A stretch of DNA of 36,995 bases, taken from NCBI GenBank assembly GCA_029865225.1, contig JAOUHJ010000028.1, positions 1 through 36,995 of the forward strand, in the 5' to 3' direction. A program made the position numbers and the translations under genes. The notes under the pieces were generated by a model. It was not told the origin of the DNA. It saw only the letters and a program-made list of their open reading frames with translations, and did no database searches. How positions within the stretch are numbered: the first letter of the stretch is position 1; each line of letters begins with the position of its first letter. Shown piece after piece: positions 16,592-24,752 of this stretch. This DNA is from Nitrospira sp. (lineage in GTDB: Bacteria > Nitrospirota > Nitrospiria > Nitrospirales > Nitrospiraceae).

Positions 16592-17962
16592 TCATTTTCC
16601 AATCCTTGCAAGCTCTGAGAAGTACTGAGCGAAGGCTTTCATGCCGCCTGAGGCCTGGCCCCAATCATAGTATTCGTTAGGAGCGTGATACCCATGTTCC
16701 GGCAAGCTCAATCCCATGAAGAGAATGGGAACCTTCCACGTGTTCTGCATCGTTACGACCGCACCGATTGATCCTCCCTCTCGTACGAAGGCGGGATCTT
16801 TACCGAAACCTGCCTTGAGAGCCCGTTTCACACATTCCACGTAGGGTCCGGTAAGACTGCCCTTGAACGGATGAAGCATGCCTTCTCGTTCCACCTTCAC
16901 GTTTGGATTCACCTTGGCAACATGCTTCTTCAACTTGGCAAATATCCGCTCGGGCATTTGATTTGGAACCAGCCGCATGCTGACCTTCAGCTCGGCATGA
17001 CCAGGCACCACCGTCTTGATACCTTGCCCTTGATAGCCTCCAGTTAGGCCATGAATTTCAAAGGTTGGCGATGCCCAGATCCGACGCATGACTTCAACTG
17101 GATTGTCCACGCGAAGAGATCGAAACCCATAGGCATCCTTGAAACGCTTGACCTGGAAACCGGACTTGAGGAAGCTCTTGATCTCTTCCTTGGTCGGCTC
17201 GACCACGTCGTCATAAAAGCCAGGGATTTTCACTCGACCGGTCCTCGCATCAAGACACGTATTCGCGACCTCCATCAACTCAGTCAGTGGGTTTCGCGCA
17301 GCCCCTCCCGTCACACCTGAATGGGCATCCTTCTCTCCGGTTCGGAGCGTCAACCGTGCACCAAGCAACCCTCGCAGTCCGGATGGCACGGCCGGCTTGC
17401 CTTTGGAAATCCAGATCGTGTCCGAGACGACCACTGAGTCCGGTCGTGGAACAGCGCTGCGGTCTCGAAGCCCTGTACGAAAATGAGGGCTCCCGATCTC
17501 TTCTTCCAGTTCCCACAGAAAACGGATATTGATTGGTACACCTTGTTCAATAGCATAGCGGGCACCGAACAAAGCAGTCAGGGCTGGCCCCTTGTCGTCG
17601 GTAGCACCTCGGCCTTGATAGATGCCGTGCTTACTCCCAAACGCGAAGGGAGGATGCTTCCATTCCGGTTCTTGCGCAGGCTGTACATCCAGATGATTGT
17701 AGATCGTGACGGTTGGGTAGGTAGCCCCTGTTGTCCAGCCACCAGAGACAAGGGGATAACCACCGGTCTCGACCACCTGAGCTTGGGCGCCTATCCCCGT
17801 CAGATACTGCGCGGCTAAATCCGCCATGCGTCGGATATCGTTCTTTCGGGATGAGTCCATACTGATGGATGGCACCTCCACCATCTGCCCCAAGAGATCC
17901 TCAAATGTCGGCCGTGACTCGGTAATGAAAGTTCGAAGCTGCCGCTCATTTTTCATACGCAT
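16592..17962 (-). CDS. M20-family dipeptidase
   Basis: This is a 456-aa binuclear zinc peptidase of the M20 (CNDP/PepV/DapE-like) family that hydrolyses dipeptides or N-acyl amino acids. Metal-binding motifs include YNHLDVQPAQEPEWKHPPF (His and first Asp), GRGATDDKGP (bridging Asp), and WELEEEIGSPHF (catalytic Glu and metal Glu). The C-terminal HGYHAPNEYYDWGQASGG carries the last His ligand. A dimerisation (lid) domain occupies about residues 205-360. The ATG at 17962 is preceded by GGAGGGTC at good spacing, so it is preferred over the ATG at 17977. No signal peptide, so cytoplasmic. Substrate not predictable. Confidence 0.92.
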   Translation of the reverse strand: MRMKNERQLRTFITESRPTFEDLLGQMVEVPSISMDSSRKNDIRRMADLAAQYLTGIGAQAQVVETGGYPLVSGGWTTGATYPTVTIYNHLDVQPAQEPEWKHPPFAFGSKHGIYQGRGATDDKGPALTALFGARYAIEQGVPINIRFLWELEEEIGSPHFRTGLRDRSAVPRPDSVVVSDTIWISKGKPAVPSGLRGLLGARLTLRTGEKDAHSGVTGGAARNPLTELMEVANTCLDARTGRVKIPGFYDDVVEPTKEEIKSFLKSGFQVKRFKDAYGFRSLRVDNPVEVMRRIWASPTFEIHGLTGGYQGQGIKTVVPGHAELKVSMRLVPNQMPERIFAKLKKHVAKVNPNVKVEREGMLHPFKGSLTGPYVECVKRALKAGFGKDPAFVREGGSIGAVVTMQNTWKVPILFMGLSLPEHGYHAPNEYYDWGQASGGMKAFAQYFSELARIGK

Positions 17963-18060
17963 GACCCTCCACAACAAAAAGACAGAAGATTATAGCGGCC
18001 ATGTCTAGGAAGAGAAAGTCACTACGGGGCTCAGCGAAGAAGATGATAGAATGCGTCCAC

Positions 18061-18519
18061 ATGAGGGAATGGACTCTGTTCCTCGCCGTTATCCCTGTGG
18101 CATTTTTTGAAACTGTCACGCCGCGGCTTGTGTCGGCGGAGGAACCAATCCCCATCCAGCAAATACTCGAAGAACCACGAGTCTACCACCTGAGGCACGT
18201 CACCATGCACGGCACAGCACGGGATGTGCAGCCGCTCGCTCCCTACACAGTCCCTAATGGAGACAACTGTTATGGCGCGTACTTGTTTCGCTTGGAAGAA
18301 GACGAGGCGACAATCCCGGTGGCCGTGTTGGGCATTTGCGGAAGACCACTGGTCCGAGACCCCGACATCGAGGATGGCGAACGCATCGAAGTCAGCGCGA
18401 CGATCCAGGCGCCGAGTCACGGGGGGTACTATCTGAGCTTTAAAGGATTGAAAGCGGTAACCGAACAAGAAGGCGTCGTGCAGGCCGTGGCTGATCGCAT
18501 CCTTCCGCTCATCGAGTAG
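18061..18519 (+). CDS. Secreted OB-fold-like protein, unknown function
   Basis: Starting at ATG 18061 the product is 152 aa with a signal peptide (WTLFLAVIPVAFFETVTPRLVSA, cleavage likely after VSA). The mature part is beta-rich (YHLRHVTMHGTARDVQPL, CYGAYLFRLEEDEATIPVAVLG, GERIEVSATIQAPS, YYLSFKGLKAV), which resembles the tRNA_anti-like/OB-fold pattern of small periplasmic proteins. Two Cys residues (NCYGAY and GICGRP) could form a disulfide. An earlier in-frame ATG at 18001 would add 20 basic residues before the signal and seems less likely. It is divergent from the M20 dipeptidase gene and lies 116 nt upstream of lemA. Function unknown. Confidence 0.7.
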   Translation: MREWTLFLAVIPVAFFETVTPRLVSAEEPIPIQQILEEPRVYHLRHVTMHGTARDVQPLAPYTVPNGDNCYGAYLFRLEEDEATIPVAVLGICGRPLVRDPDIEDGERIEVSATIQAPSHGGYYLSFKGLKAVTEQEGVVQAVADRILPLIE

Positions 18520-18635
18520 CATTGATACTCTGCCCACCTGCGGGTATCACCACTTTGCTTTACAGCTCTTCGCACCGGCGATATAGTCGCGTCAAGTTCA
18601 GTACTCCTCAATATAAGTAAAGCTGGAGACGCCCT

Positions 18636-19196
18636 ATGGTGTGGATGGTCCTAGCCGTCTTGGCCATATCCATACTGCTCGTGATCGGCATGTACAACAG
18701 TCTCGTGCAGTTGACGGTTCAGACCGAAAACGCATGGGCAGACATCGATGTCCAGTTGAAGCGGCGCCACGACCTGATTCCGAACCTCGTTGAAACGGTG
18801 AAGGGCTATGCCGGTCATGAGAAACAGACCCTTGAGGCCGTCATCGCAGCCCGCAATCGCGCGATGTCGGCGACCACTCCTTCCACAAAAGCCGAGGCTG
18901 AAGGCATTCTTGCTCAATCGCTGAAATCCTTGTTTGCTCTGGCAGAGGCCTATCCGCAACTGCGCGCGGTGGAAAGCTTCACGCAACTACAGGGTTCTCT
19001 GAACCAGATTGAAGAAGCGGCGCAGAATGCCCGTCGGTACTACAACGCGGTAGTTCGAGACCTGAATACGAAGATCCAGGAATTTCCCTCCAACATGATC
19101 GCGCATTTCTTCAACTTCAAGACACGCGAGTTCTTCGAGATCGCTGATGTCGCAGAGCGAGCCGTGCCGAAAGTCAACTTCGAACAGACACGCTGA
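18636..19196 (+). CDS. lemA: LemA family protein
   Basis: This is a 186-aa membrane-anchored helical-bundle protein. An N-terminal transmembrane segment (VWMVLAVLAISILLVIGMYNSLV) precedes the family signature VQTENAWADIDVQLKRRHDLIPNLVETVKGYAGHEKQTLEAV. The rest matches too: LKSLFALAEAYPQLRAVESFTQLQ, ARRYYNAVVRDLNTKIQEFPSNMIAHFF and F...EFFEIADVAERAVPKVNF. The biochemical role is not established. In many bacteria lemA sits next to a gene for a DUF2207/YgcG-type or M48 membrane protein, as here. The next gene starts 8 nt downstream. Confidence 0.95.
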   Translation: MVWMVLAVLAISILLVIGMYNSLVQLTVQTENAWADIDVQLKRRHDLIPNLVETVKGYAGHEKQTLEAVIAARNRAMSATTPSTKAEAEGILAQSLKSLFALAEAYPQLRAVESFTQLQGSLNQIEEAAQNARRYYNAVVRDLNTKIQEFPSNMIAHFFNFKTREFFEIADVAERAVPKVNFEQTR

Positions 19197-19204
19197 TTGA
19201 TCCC

Positions 19205-20977
19205 GTGACCAGACTCCATCCGTTCAACCTCGCTCCTCGCTCACTCCCCCTTCTCAGCACCATCCTGCTTCCGGCCTGTCTGCTCATCATCGCCCAGGCT
19301 CCGGCCCAGGCTCGTACGATGGTCATCGAACAGTTCCACGCCGATATTCAGGTCCTCACAGACGGAGACCTCGTTGTCACTGAAACCATACGCCCTCGAT
19401 TTACGGGATCGTGGAACGGGTTGAAGCGTGACATCCCGGTCGAATACCGAACACCACAGGGTTTCAATTACACCTTGTTGCTGGATCTCATCAGCGTAAC
19501 AGACGAACACCTCATTCCGCTGAAGTACGAGACCTCTCGCGATCGGCACTATCGAACCTTCAAGGTCTGGTTGCCGGGTGCACAGAACACTACGAAGACG
19601 CTGATTCTGACGTACCGGGTATCGAATGGGCTGAAATACTTCGAGGAACATGACGAACTCTATTGGAATATCACTGGTGATGAATGGGACGTGCCGATCG
19701 AATCGGCAGGAGCCAGAATTCTTCTTCCTGCAGCGGCGACCGGCGTCAAGGCCTTGGCATTCAGCGGGGCCTATGGGGCAAGAGAACAGGAGGCCGAGGT
19801 GCGCATTACCGGCCCGGAGGTTCTCTATCAGATGACACGGCCACTCGGCTTTCGCGAGGGGCTCACCGCGGTTGTCGGGTGGGACAAGGGAACCGTCGCC
19901 GAACCCACTTCTCTACGACTGGCCGGCCTATTCCTGCGATCCAACTGGCCGGTGGCCATACCCATGGTTGTTTGTGGCCTGATGTGGCGCCTGTGGTACG
20001 TGCGCGGTCGCGACCCACATCTCCGCCCCATTACGGTCGCCTATGAACCACCGGCACAGCTGACTCCTGCCGAGCTCGGGACGCTCATCGACAATTCACC
20101 GGATCTGCGTGATATCACTGCGACACTGGTGGACCTCGCTGTTCGCGGGTTTCTCCGGATAGAGGAGCGTCAGGAATTCCAATTCCTCGGTCTCTGGTCG
20201 AGCACGTCGTTTGCTCTGCATCTCACAAGGAGCAGCACCGAGTGGGCAGACCTAAGACCGCACGAACGAATGATCATGAACGGAATCTTTTCAAACAGGA
20301 ACGCAACCGTCGTCACTTTAGCCGATCTTAAGAATCGCTTTTACATCTATCTGGATGGAATCAAATCCTCCCTCTTGGACCAACTCCTAAAGAAGGGATA
20401 TTATGCGGCTCGCCCAGATCGTGTCAGATTCATCTATGTGGCCATCGGCATTGCCGTGACCATCACGTCGGTATACGGAGCTGCAATCCTCCAAGAACAT
20501 TATGGCATCGCACTCCAAACCGGTTTTGCGGCAGGACTGTTGTCAGGACTCATCATTGTAGGATTCGGATGGTTCATGCCGGCTCGAACGATACGGGGCA
20601 CACGAGTGCTTGAACAAGTGCTCGGGTTTGAGGAATTCCTCACTCGTGTTGAATCGGATCGCTTTGCACGGGTGATCAAGACGCCCCAAATGTTCGAAAG
20701 GTTTTTGCCTTTTGCGATGGCGTTGGGAGTCGAACAGAATTGGGTCCACGCCTTCGAGGGCATTTACACCCAGCCACCCACCTGGTATCAAGGATCGAAC
20801 CTCGCCGACTTCAGGCCGAGTCGCTTTGTCGGGAACATCTCGCAGATGTCTGCGGCAGCCGGCACGGTCATGACCGCTGCGCCACGTAGTTCAGGTGGGT
20901 CCGGATTCGGTGGCGGTCGGTCGTCCGGCGGATCTTCAGGCGGAGGATTCGGCGGCGGTGGCGGAAGCGGATTTTGA
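19205..20977 (+). CDS. DUF2207-domain membrane protein with Gly-rich C-terminus
   Basis: This 590-aa protein begins at a GTG 8 nt after lemA. A signal peptide (PLLSTILLPACLLIIAQAPAQA) is followed by an extracytoplasmic beta domain that opens with IEQFHADIQVLTDGDLVVTETIRPRF and LKRDIPVEYRTPQGFNY, typical of DUF2207. Transmembrane segments lie near LRSNWPVAIPMVVCGLMWRL, VRFIYVAIGIAVTITSVYGA and TGFAAGLLSGLIIVGFGWF. The cytoplasmic part contains the LTPAELGTLIDNSPDLRDITATLVDLAVRG segment usual for the family. The last 25 residues are Gly/Ser repeats ending in SGF, also seen in relatives. The lemA partnership suggests a joint envelope role, unproved. Confidence 0.9.
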   Translation: MTRLHPFNLAPRSLPLLSTILLPACLLIIAQAPAQARTMVIEQFHADIQVLTDGDLVVTETIRPRFTGSWNGLKRDIPVEYRTPQGFNYTLLLDLISVTDEHLIPLKYETSRDRHYRTFKVWLPGAQNTTKTLILTYRVSNGLKYFEEHDELYWNITGDEWDVPIESAGARILLPAAATGVKALAFSGAYGAREQEAEVRITGPEVLYQMTRPLGFREGLTAVVGWDKGTVAEPTSLRLAGLFLRSNWPVAIPMVVCGLMWRLWYVRGRDPHLRPITVAYEPPAQLTPAELGTLIDNSPDLRDITATLVDLAVRGFLRIEERQEFQFLGLWSSTSFALHLTRSSTEWADLRPHERMIMNGIFSNRNATVVTLADLKNRFYIYLDGIKSSLLDQLLKKGYYAARPDRVRFIYVAIGIAVTITSVYGAAILQEHYGIALQTGFAAGLLSGLIIVGFGWFMPARTIRGTRVLEQVLGFEEFLTRVESDRFARVIKTPQMFERFLPFAMALGVEQNWVHAFEGIYTQPPTWYQGSNLADFRPSRFVGNISQMSAAAGTVMTAAPRSSGGSGFGGGRSSGGSSGGGFGGGGGSGF

Positions 20978-20986
20978 ACGTCGAAG

Positions 20987-21718
20987 ATGATGCGACAACT
21001 TTTCAAGATAGCCTTCGGGCTGACGGTGGTACTCTCGGCCGGCTGTGCCGGCAGCCAAGGATTCGATCGGTCCGCGATGACCGAAGTCCTCCACATCGCC
21101 TCCTCCTCAGATGGCGGGAATCGTGACCCATCAACCCAGAACTCTGCCCTCTCCCCGCCGGTTCGGCTCGCGGTCTTTTTTTCAGATCATGAATTCCCAA
21201 ACCATCAGTCTCTGAGAAAAGTCGAGTGGCTCAGCGCAGATCGGGAACAGCTCCTTCAGGGCCTGGCTTCTTTGCGAGATCAGGAGCTGGTGACAGACAT
21301 CTTTGTGTTGATGGATTCCACTGTTCAGGCGGGAAATATTGATGGGATCAGGCAAGCCGGCGCCCGGTACGGAGCCGACACAGTGTTGGTCATCGATGCA
21401 GCTGGGGCGATCGATCGGTACAACAACCGCTATGCCTGGCTATATCCCACGCTGATTGGTGCCTATCTCGCGCCAGGCACTGAAAGCGCTGCCCTCGTAA
21501 TAGTCACGGGCAGCCTGTGGGCGGTGCACTCCGACTGGCAGGCCCCCATCCGGACAGCCGAAGGCGTATCAACGATAGTTGGATCGGCGGTGTTCGTTGA
21601 AGATAGCGCCGCCCTACAGGAGGCGAAGGAGCACGCCATCCAAGCACTCAGCACCAGTATCGTCGAGCAGCTCCAACTCTGGATGTACGAATCTCCTCCT
21701 CTCTCGCAGTTACGGTGA
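20987..21718 (+). CDS. Lipoprotein, unknown function (possibly rhombotarget-lipoprotein-like)
   Basis: This 243-aa predicted lipoprotein has the signal MMRQLFKIAFGLTVVLSAGC with Cys20 in the lipobox LSAGC. The mature part has alternating strands and helices: RLAVFFSDHE, EQLLQGLASLRDQELVTDIFVLMDS, GIRQAGARYGADTVLVIDAAG, ALVIVTGSLWAVHSDW. This resembles an ABA- or TolB-N-like periplasmic fold. The arrangement reminded me of the family called rhombotarget lipoprotein, but I cannot confirm that. It starts 9 nt after the DUF2207 gene and is probably the third gene of the lemA operon. Its 3' end overlaps the convergent porin gene by 9 nt. Confidence 0.75.
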   Translation: MMRQLFKIAFGLTVVLSAGCAGSQGFDRSAMTEVLHIASSSDGGNRDPSTQNSALSPPVRLAVFFSDHEFPNHQSLRKVEWLSADREQLLQGLASLRDQELVTDIFVLMDSTVQAGNIDGIRQAGARYGADTVLVIDAAGAIDRYNNRYAWLYPTLIGAYLAPGTESAALVIVTGSLWAVHSDWQAPIRTAEGVSTIVGSAVFVEDSAALQEAKEHAIQALSTSIVEQLQLWMYESPPLSQLR

Positions 21719-22957
21719 GTCGAAGCTCACGAGAACCCCCAGCAAGAGCAAATGTTGGCCAGGAGTCAGCCCGGCGACACCGGGCCGGATCTCGCCATTT
21801 TTGAAAAATCCGCCTCCAACTCCGGTGGATTCATCGTAGCGGTGTTCGACACGTATAAGCGTATTCGTCCATTGATACGGAAGCTTGTACTCGACAGTGG
21901 ACGTAATAGCCTTTACGAACTGTTCTTCCCCTGTCCACCGGCCATTCCGATCCCAGTAAAACTCAGGGCGAACCGCCACAGCCCAAGGACCAGCAATATG
22001 CCATCTCACAACGATGTTCCCGCCCATGACAAAAGCCCGCGGGCTTCCAACCCGTCCGGCAACATTCTCCGTCCCAATATCGAAGGATGCGGCAACCGTC
22101 ACATCCTCACCTTTCCATTCCACGATATGATTTCCATACAAGCGCCAGAACTCTAGCGAAGTATCCGTTTGATCTGGTCCCCCATAGAGTGTTTGGATCA
22201 GCGTCAATCGTGGGGTGGCTCGCCACACCCATCGCCCGCCGTAGCTCGGGAGATCGTTCGGATGGGCCAGGTGGGCGTAGCTGTTCACGACGAACGCCGC
22301 GACCGTGAACTCCTCACTCAACGGATACTGAACGTTCACGCCAAACATCATGTAGGGGCTATTGTCGGCGATCCAAGAACGGGTGTAGTTCGCATTGTCT
22401 CTGGCATAGAGCGATTCGTACCCCATCAGACTGTTAAACAAACCAGCCGTCACCATCAGTCCCCTTCCGACCGGCGCAAGATAGGACACATTGGCGCGAT
22501 GAATGTGCCGCAGCACATCCGATCCATCAACCCGTCGTTCACCCGGCAAAAAAGCAAACCCCTCTGTGTCACGCCCTCCTTGGAAGCCCAGTTCCATGCC
22601 CCAACGGGAGGACGTGTTGGCATCCTTCCGTACATAGGCCAAGCCCATATTGGGAGAAAGCTCGTTATGGTTGAACGCTGTCGTACGACTGCGCCAGAGG
22701 TGGTTATCGGGAAAATTGAAATTTCCGATGTACGCAACATCTACATAGGCACCATAGTGCCAGTCTTGGGTTGAGGGCGTTGGTGACGGAGCAACGCCCT
22801 GGGCCTGACTACTGGACTCACCGCCGTTTGAATCCTGGCCGAAGGCTAACGACGCAAGAAACACTGCCGTGAGTAAGTGGAACCAGAATGCAACCCTGGG
22901 AAGAGACGGGATGTGCGGCCCCTCCAACTCCCTCATGAGAATGTGCCCTGATTTCAT
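21710..22957 (-). CDS. Outer-membrane beta-barrel porin (BBP2/OmpL-like)
   Basis: This 415-aa outer-membrane protein has a signal peptide ending around LASLAFGQ, then an amphipathic beta pattern with alternating aromatic residues throughout. Blocks typical of the putative beta-barrel porin-2 family include WHYGAYVDVAYIGNFNFPDNHLWRSR, NMGLAYVRKD, SYLAPVGRGLMVTAGLFNSLMGYESL, and a final strand YKLPYQWTNTLIRVEHRYDES...GQHLLLLGVLVSFDSP. The C-terminus is not a Phe, as often in this family. The transported solute is unknown. Start ATG 22957 has an AGGAAAC stretch about 10 nt upstream; ATG 22936 is an alternative. The 3' end overlaps the lipoprotein gene tail to tail. Confidence 0.88.
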   Translation of the reverse strand: MKSGHILMRELEGPHIPSLPRVAFWFHLLTAVFLASLAFGQDSNGGESSSQAQGVAPSPTPSTQDWHYGAYVDVAYIGNFNFPDNHLWRSRTTAFNHNELSPNMGLAYVRKDANTSSRWGMELGFQGGRDTEGFAFLPGERRVDGSDVLRHIHRANVSYLAPVGRGLMVTAGLFNSLMGYESLYARDNANYTRSWIADNSPYMMFGVNVQYPLSEEFTVAAFVVNSYAHLAHPNDLPSYGGRWVWRATPRLTLIQTLYGGPDQTDTSLEFWRLYGNHIVEWKGEDVTVAASFDIGTENVAGRVGSPRAFVMGGNIVVRWHIAGPWAVAVRPEFYWDRNGRWTGEEQFVKAITSTVEYKLPYQWTNTLIRVEHRYDESTGVGGGFFKNGEIRPGVAGLTPGQHLLLLGVLVSFDSP

Positions 22958-23023
22958 ACCGCTTAAGTTTCCTGACCGTCGAACATCGTAAGAGAGTCGG
23001 GACAGCCGCGCAAGGATGGAGCG

Positions 23024-23776
23024 CTAGGGAGAAAATCGCCGATAGTGGCGTAGCAAGAGAACACCTCCCCACAGGAGGGAGACAAGCATGAGGAGAATCC
23101 CAACGCTATAGGTGAGATGCGCCAGCCAATGATCCCATTCCAACAAGTTCAGCATCGTCAAGATGTTATTCCAATCGTGCCCATCGCTTTCTTTTCCAGT
23201 TACGCCGCCGATGAGCATCAGCCCCAATTCCCGCGCATCGTTGATGTAGGGAGCGATATCCATCAAGCTCTCAGCCGTCCACCACAAGGCCACCGAGGCG
23301 CCAAACGGATCACGCGTCTTGATCAGGAATGTGCCGAGACAGATCATCGGCATGAGAATTTGACCAAGTGTGCCCCCCAAAATCGTCATGAAGCGACCGA
23401 ACGGGATGAAAATCACATGGCCGGCCTCATGAAAGGGCAGATTGATCAAATGCAGGAATGACTCGCCGGTGTAATTGGTCTCGAGCGGCGTGGTGATCAA
23501 GGCCCAGCCCCACCACACCATGGCTACGAACACGGCCGCCCGACCATAAAAGGTCATAGATTCGGTCGTTGTATCCGATTCAATTAACCACTCCTTGGCC
23601 GTTACCACCCACCAAGAACGAGCAATCGAGGGCGAAGGTGGTAAGCCCTGGGCTCTCGCCAGACCTGGCCGGTACTTAGCGAAGATAATTCCGCAACGCA
23701 CACATTCCGTCGCCTCTTCAAGCCGTTCAGCCTGGCATTTCGGGCAATGCGTCGTGGAGGCATCGGTCGTGAACAT
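23024..23776 (-). CDS. Zinc-ribbon plus membrane protein with HEAGH motif (M50-like)
   Basis: This 250-aa protein begins with a zinc ribbon, CPKCQAERLEEATECVRCG (residues 15-33, two CxxC pairs), followed by FAKYRPGLARAQG. The membrane part has about four or five hydrophobic segments. NLPFHEAGHVIFIPFGRF contains an HExxH zinc-metallopeptidase motif at the start of a helix, as in site-2-protease-like families, with GGTLGQILMPMICLGTFL next. I do not see a clear second metal motif such as NxxPxxxLDG; DARELG or DGHDW could contribute. It may be an active intramembrane peptidase or a relative that kept only the fold. It is divergent from the hicB-hicA pair. Confidence 0.75.
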   Translation of the reverse strand: MFTTDASTTHCPKCQAERLEEATECVRCGIIFAKYRPGLARAQGLPPSPSIARSWWVVTAKEWLIESDTTTESMTFYGRAAVFVAMVWWGWALITTPLETNYTGESFLHLINLPFHEAGHVIFIPFGRFMTILGGTLGQILMPMICLGTFLIKTRDPFGASVALWWTAESLMDIAPYINDARELGLMLIGGVTGKESDGHDWNNILTMLNLLEWDHWLAHLTYSVGILLMLVSLLWGGVLLLRHYRRFSP

Positions 23777-23884
23777 GTCTTCACTCTAGAAGCGCGGAAC
23801 GAATCGGACAAGGAAATCTCAAGAATGCTGCGTGGATAGAATGGATCAAGCGATCGAGGAAACTGGATACACACTTCGATTCGC

Positions 23885-23913
23885 TTGCTTCGCATGGGAA
23901 ACAGGGCTATCCT
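23885..23913 (+). promoter_or_regulatory. Candidate promoter of hicB-hicA
   Basis: TTGCTT (23885-23890) and TATCCT (23908-23913) are spaced by 17 nt and end 26 nt before the hicB start. AGGAGGA (23928-23934) follows as a strong ribosome binding site. The match to consensus is moderate; prediction only. Confidence 0.3.
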
Positions 23914-23939
23914 CAGAGTTGCCGATTAGGAGGATTTCC

Positions 23940-24185
23940 ATGAGTTACTTGCAGCAGACCATTAAAGCCGTGATTCGCCCTGGCGATGAAGCCGGTTACG
24001 TGGCTGAGTGCCTGGAAATCGCCGTCGTCACGCAAGGGCGGACACTCGATGAAACCGTCAAGCATCTGCAAGAAGCGACCGCACTGCATCTGGAAGGCGA
24101 GTCTCTGGAGGCCTTTGGCTTACGCAACAAGCCGACTCTCATACTGACCATGGAATTGGACCCCGTCCATGCCCAAGCTTCGTAG
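23940..24185 (+). CDS. hicB: HicB-family antitoxin
   Basis: This 81-aa protein has the HicB half-RNase-H fold: YLQQTIKAVIRPGDEAGYVAECLEIAVVTQGRTLDETVKHLQEATALHLEGESL. It neutralises HicA by direct binding. It is the short form without an obvious C-terminal HTH or RHH domain, so autoregulation, if any, may need another protein. The ATG at 23940 is chosen because AGGAGGA lies 5 nt upstream; the frame extends further 5' without a good SD. It overlaps hicA by 17 nt. The antitoxin comes first, the reverse of the classical E. coli hicA-hicB order but frequent in this short-HicB subgroup. Confidence 0.9.
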   Translation: MSYLQQTIKAVIRPGDEAGYVAECLEIAVVTQGRTLDETVKHLQEATALHLEGESLEAFGLRNKPTLILTMELDPVHAQAS

Positions 24186-24414
24186 GCTCGCTGGTCGCGA
24201 TCTCCTCACCATCCTCCAAGGATTCGGCTTTCTGCAGGTCTCTCAACGTGGAAGTCACGTGAAGCTGGCTCGTGAAGTCGCGGGGGCACGCCAAGTCTTA
24301 ACAGTTCCCCTCCATGCCGAGCTCGATCCTGGCACCCTACGCGCCATATTTCGCCAAGCGAGTCGATTCATTTCAGAGTCAGAATTGCGCCCTCATTCTA
24401 TACATAACAATTGA
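24169..24414 (+). CDS. hicA: HicA-family mRNA interferase toxin
   Basis: This is an 81-aa toxin of the double-stranded RNA-binding-like HicA fold that cleaves mRNA when free of HicB. The pattern is complete: LAGRDLLTILQGFGFLQVSQRGSHVKLAREVAGARQVLTVPLHAELDPGTLRAIFRQASRFISESEL. The catalytic His lies in GSH, and the PLH...L.PGTLR segment is intact. The length is normal, so the toxin is probably functional. Its start lies within the hicB 3' end (17-nt overlap), indicating coupled translation. Confidence 0.92.
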   Translation: MPKLRRLAGRDLLTILQGFGFLQVSQRGSHVKLAREVAGARQVLTVPLHAELDPGTLRAIFRQASRFISESELRPHSIHNN

Positions 24415-24473
24415 AGACCAGCCTGTTCTTCTTTTTCTCTCACTTCCCTTGGTCTTTATCTTGCCAGAATGCC

Positions 24474-24498
24474 ATGAAGTAAGATGTTCTTACTTCAT
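24474..24498. promoter_or_regulatory. Inverted repeat, likely operator of the AbrB/PIN toxin-antitoxin unit
   Basis: ATGAAGTAAGA (24474-24484) and TCTTACTTCAT (24488-24498) are perfect reverse complements with a 3-nt spacer. The site lies 14 nt before the antitoxin ATG. Antitoxins of the AbrB/MazE type usually bind such sites in their own promoter. Binding is inferred. Confidence 0.75.
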
Positions 24499-24512
24499 TA
24501 TCGGGGGTGAGC

Positions 24513-24752
24513 ATGCTGGCCAAAAAGACCTCGAAGAATCAAGTCACGCTGCCCAAGAAAGTGCTTCAAGAGATACCGGACACGGATTACTTCGATGTCA
24601 CCACCAAGGACGGGGTGCTGATCCTCAAGCCCGTCACCGTGAATGAAGCAGGGTCTCGACTGGCCACTATACGGCAGAAGATCAAAGATCTTGGTATTGA
24701 GCCGGAAGACGTCGATCGCGCCATCACCTGGGCAAGAGGACGCCGTCGGTGA
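24513..24752 (+). CDS. AbrB/MazE/SpoVT-family antitoxin
   Basis: This 79-aa protein has an N-terminal swapped-hairpin DNA-binding domain: AKKTSKNQVTLPKKVLQEIPDTDYFDVTTKDGVLILKPV, with the TSKNQVTLPKKV core of AbrB-type antitoxins. The C-terminal part (AGSRLATIRQKIKDLGIEPEDVDRAITWARGRR) would wrap the cognate PIN toxin. A GGGGGTGA stretch precedes ATG 24513; a GTG two codons earlier is also possible. Its stop overlaps the GTG start of the PIN frame by 4 nt, the usual antitoxin-toxin layout. The antitoxin looks intact although its toxin is not. Confidence 0.88.
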   Translation: MLAKKTSKNQVTLPKKVLQEIPDTDYFDVTTKDGVLILKPVTVNEAGSRLATIRQKIKDLGIEPEDVDRAITWARGRRR

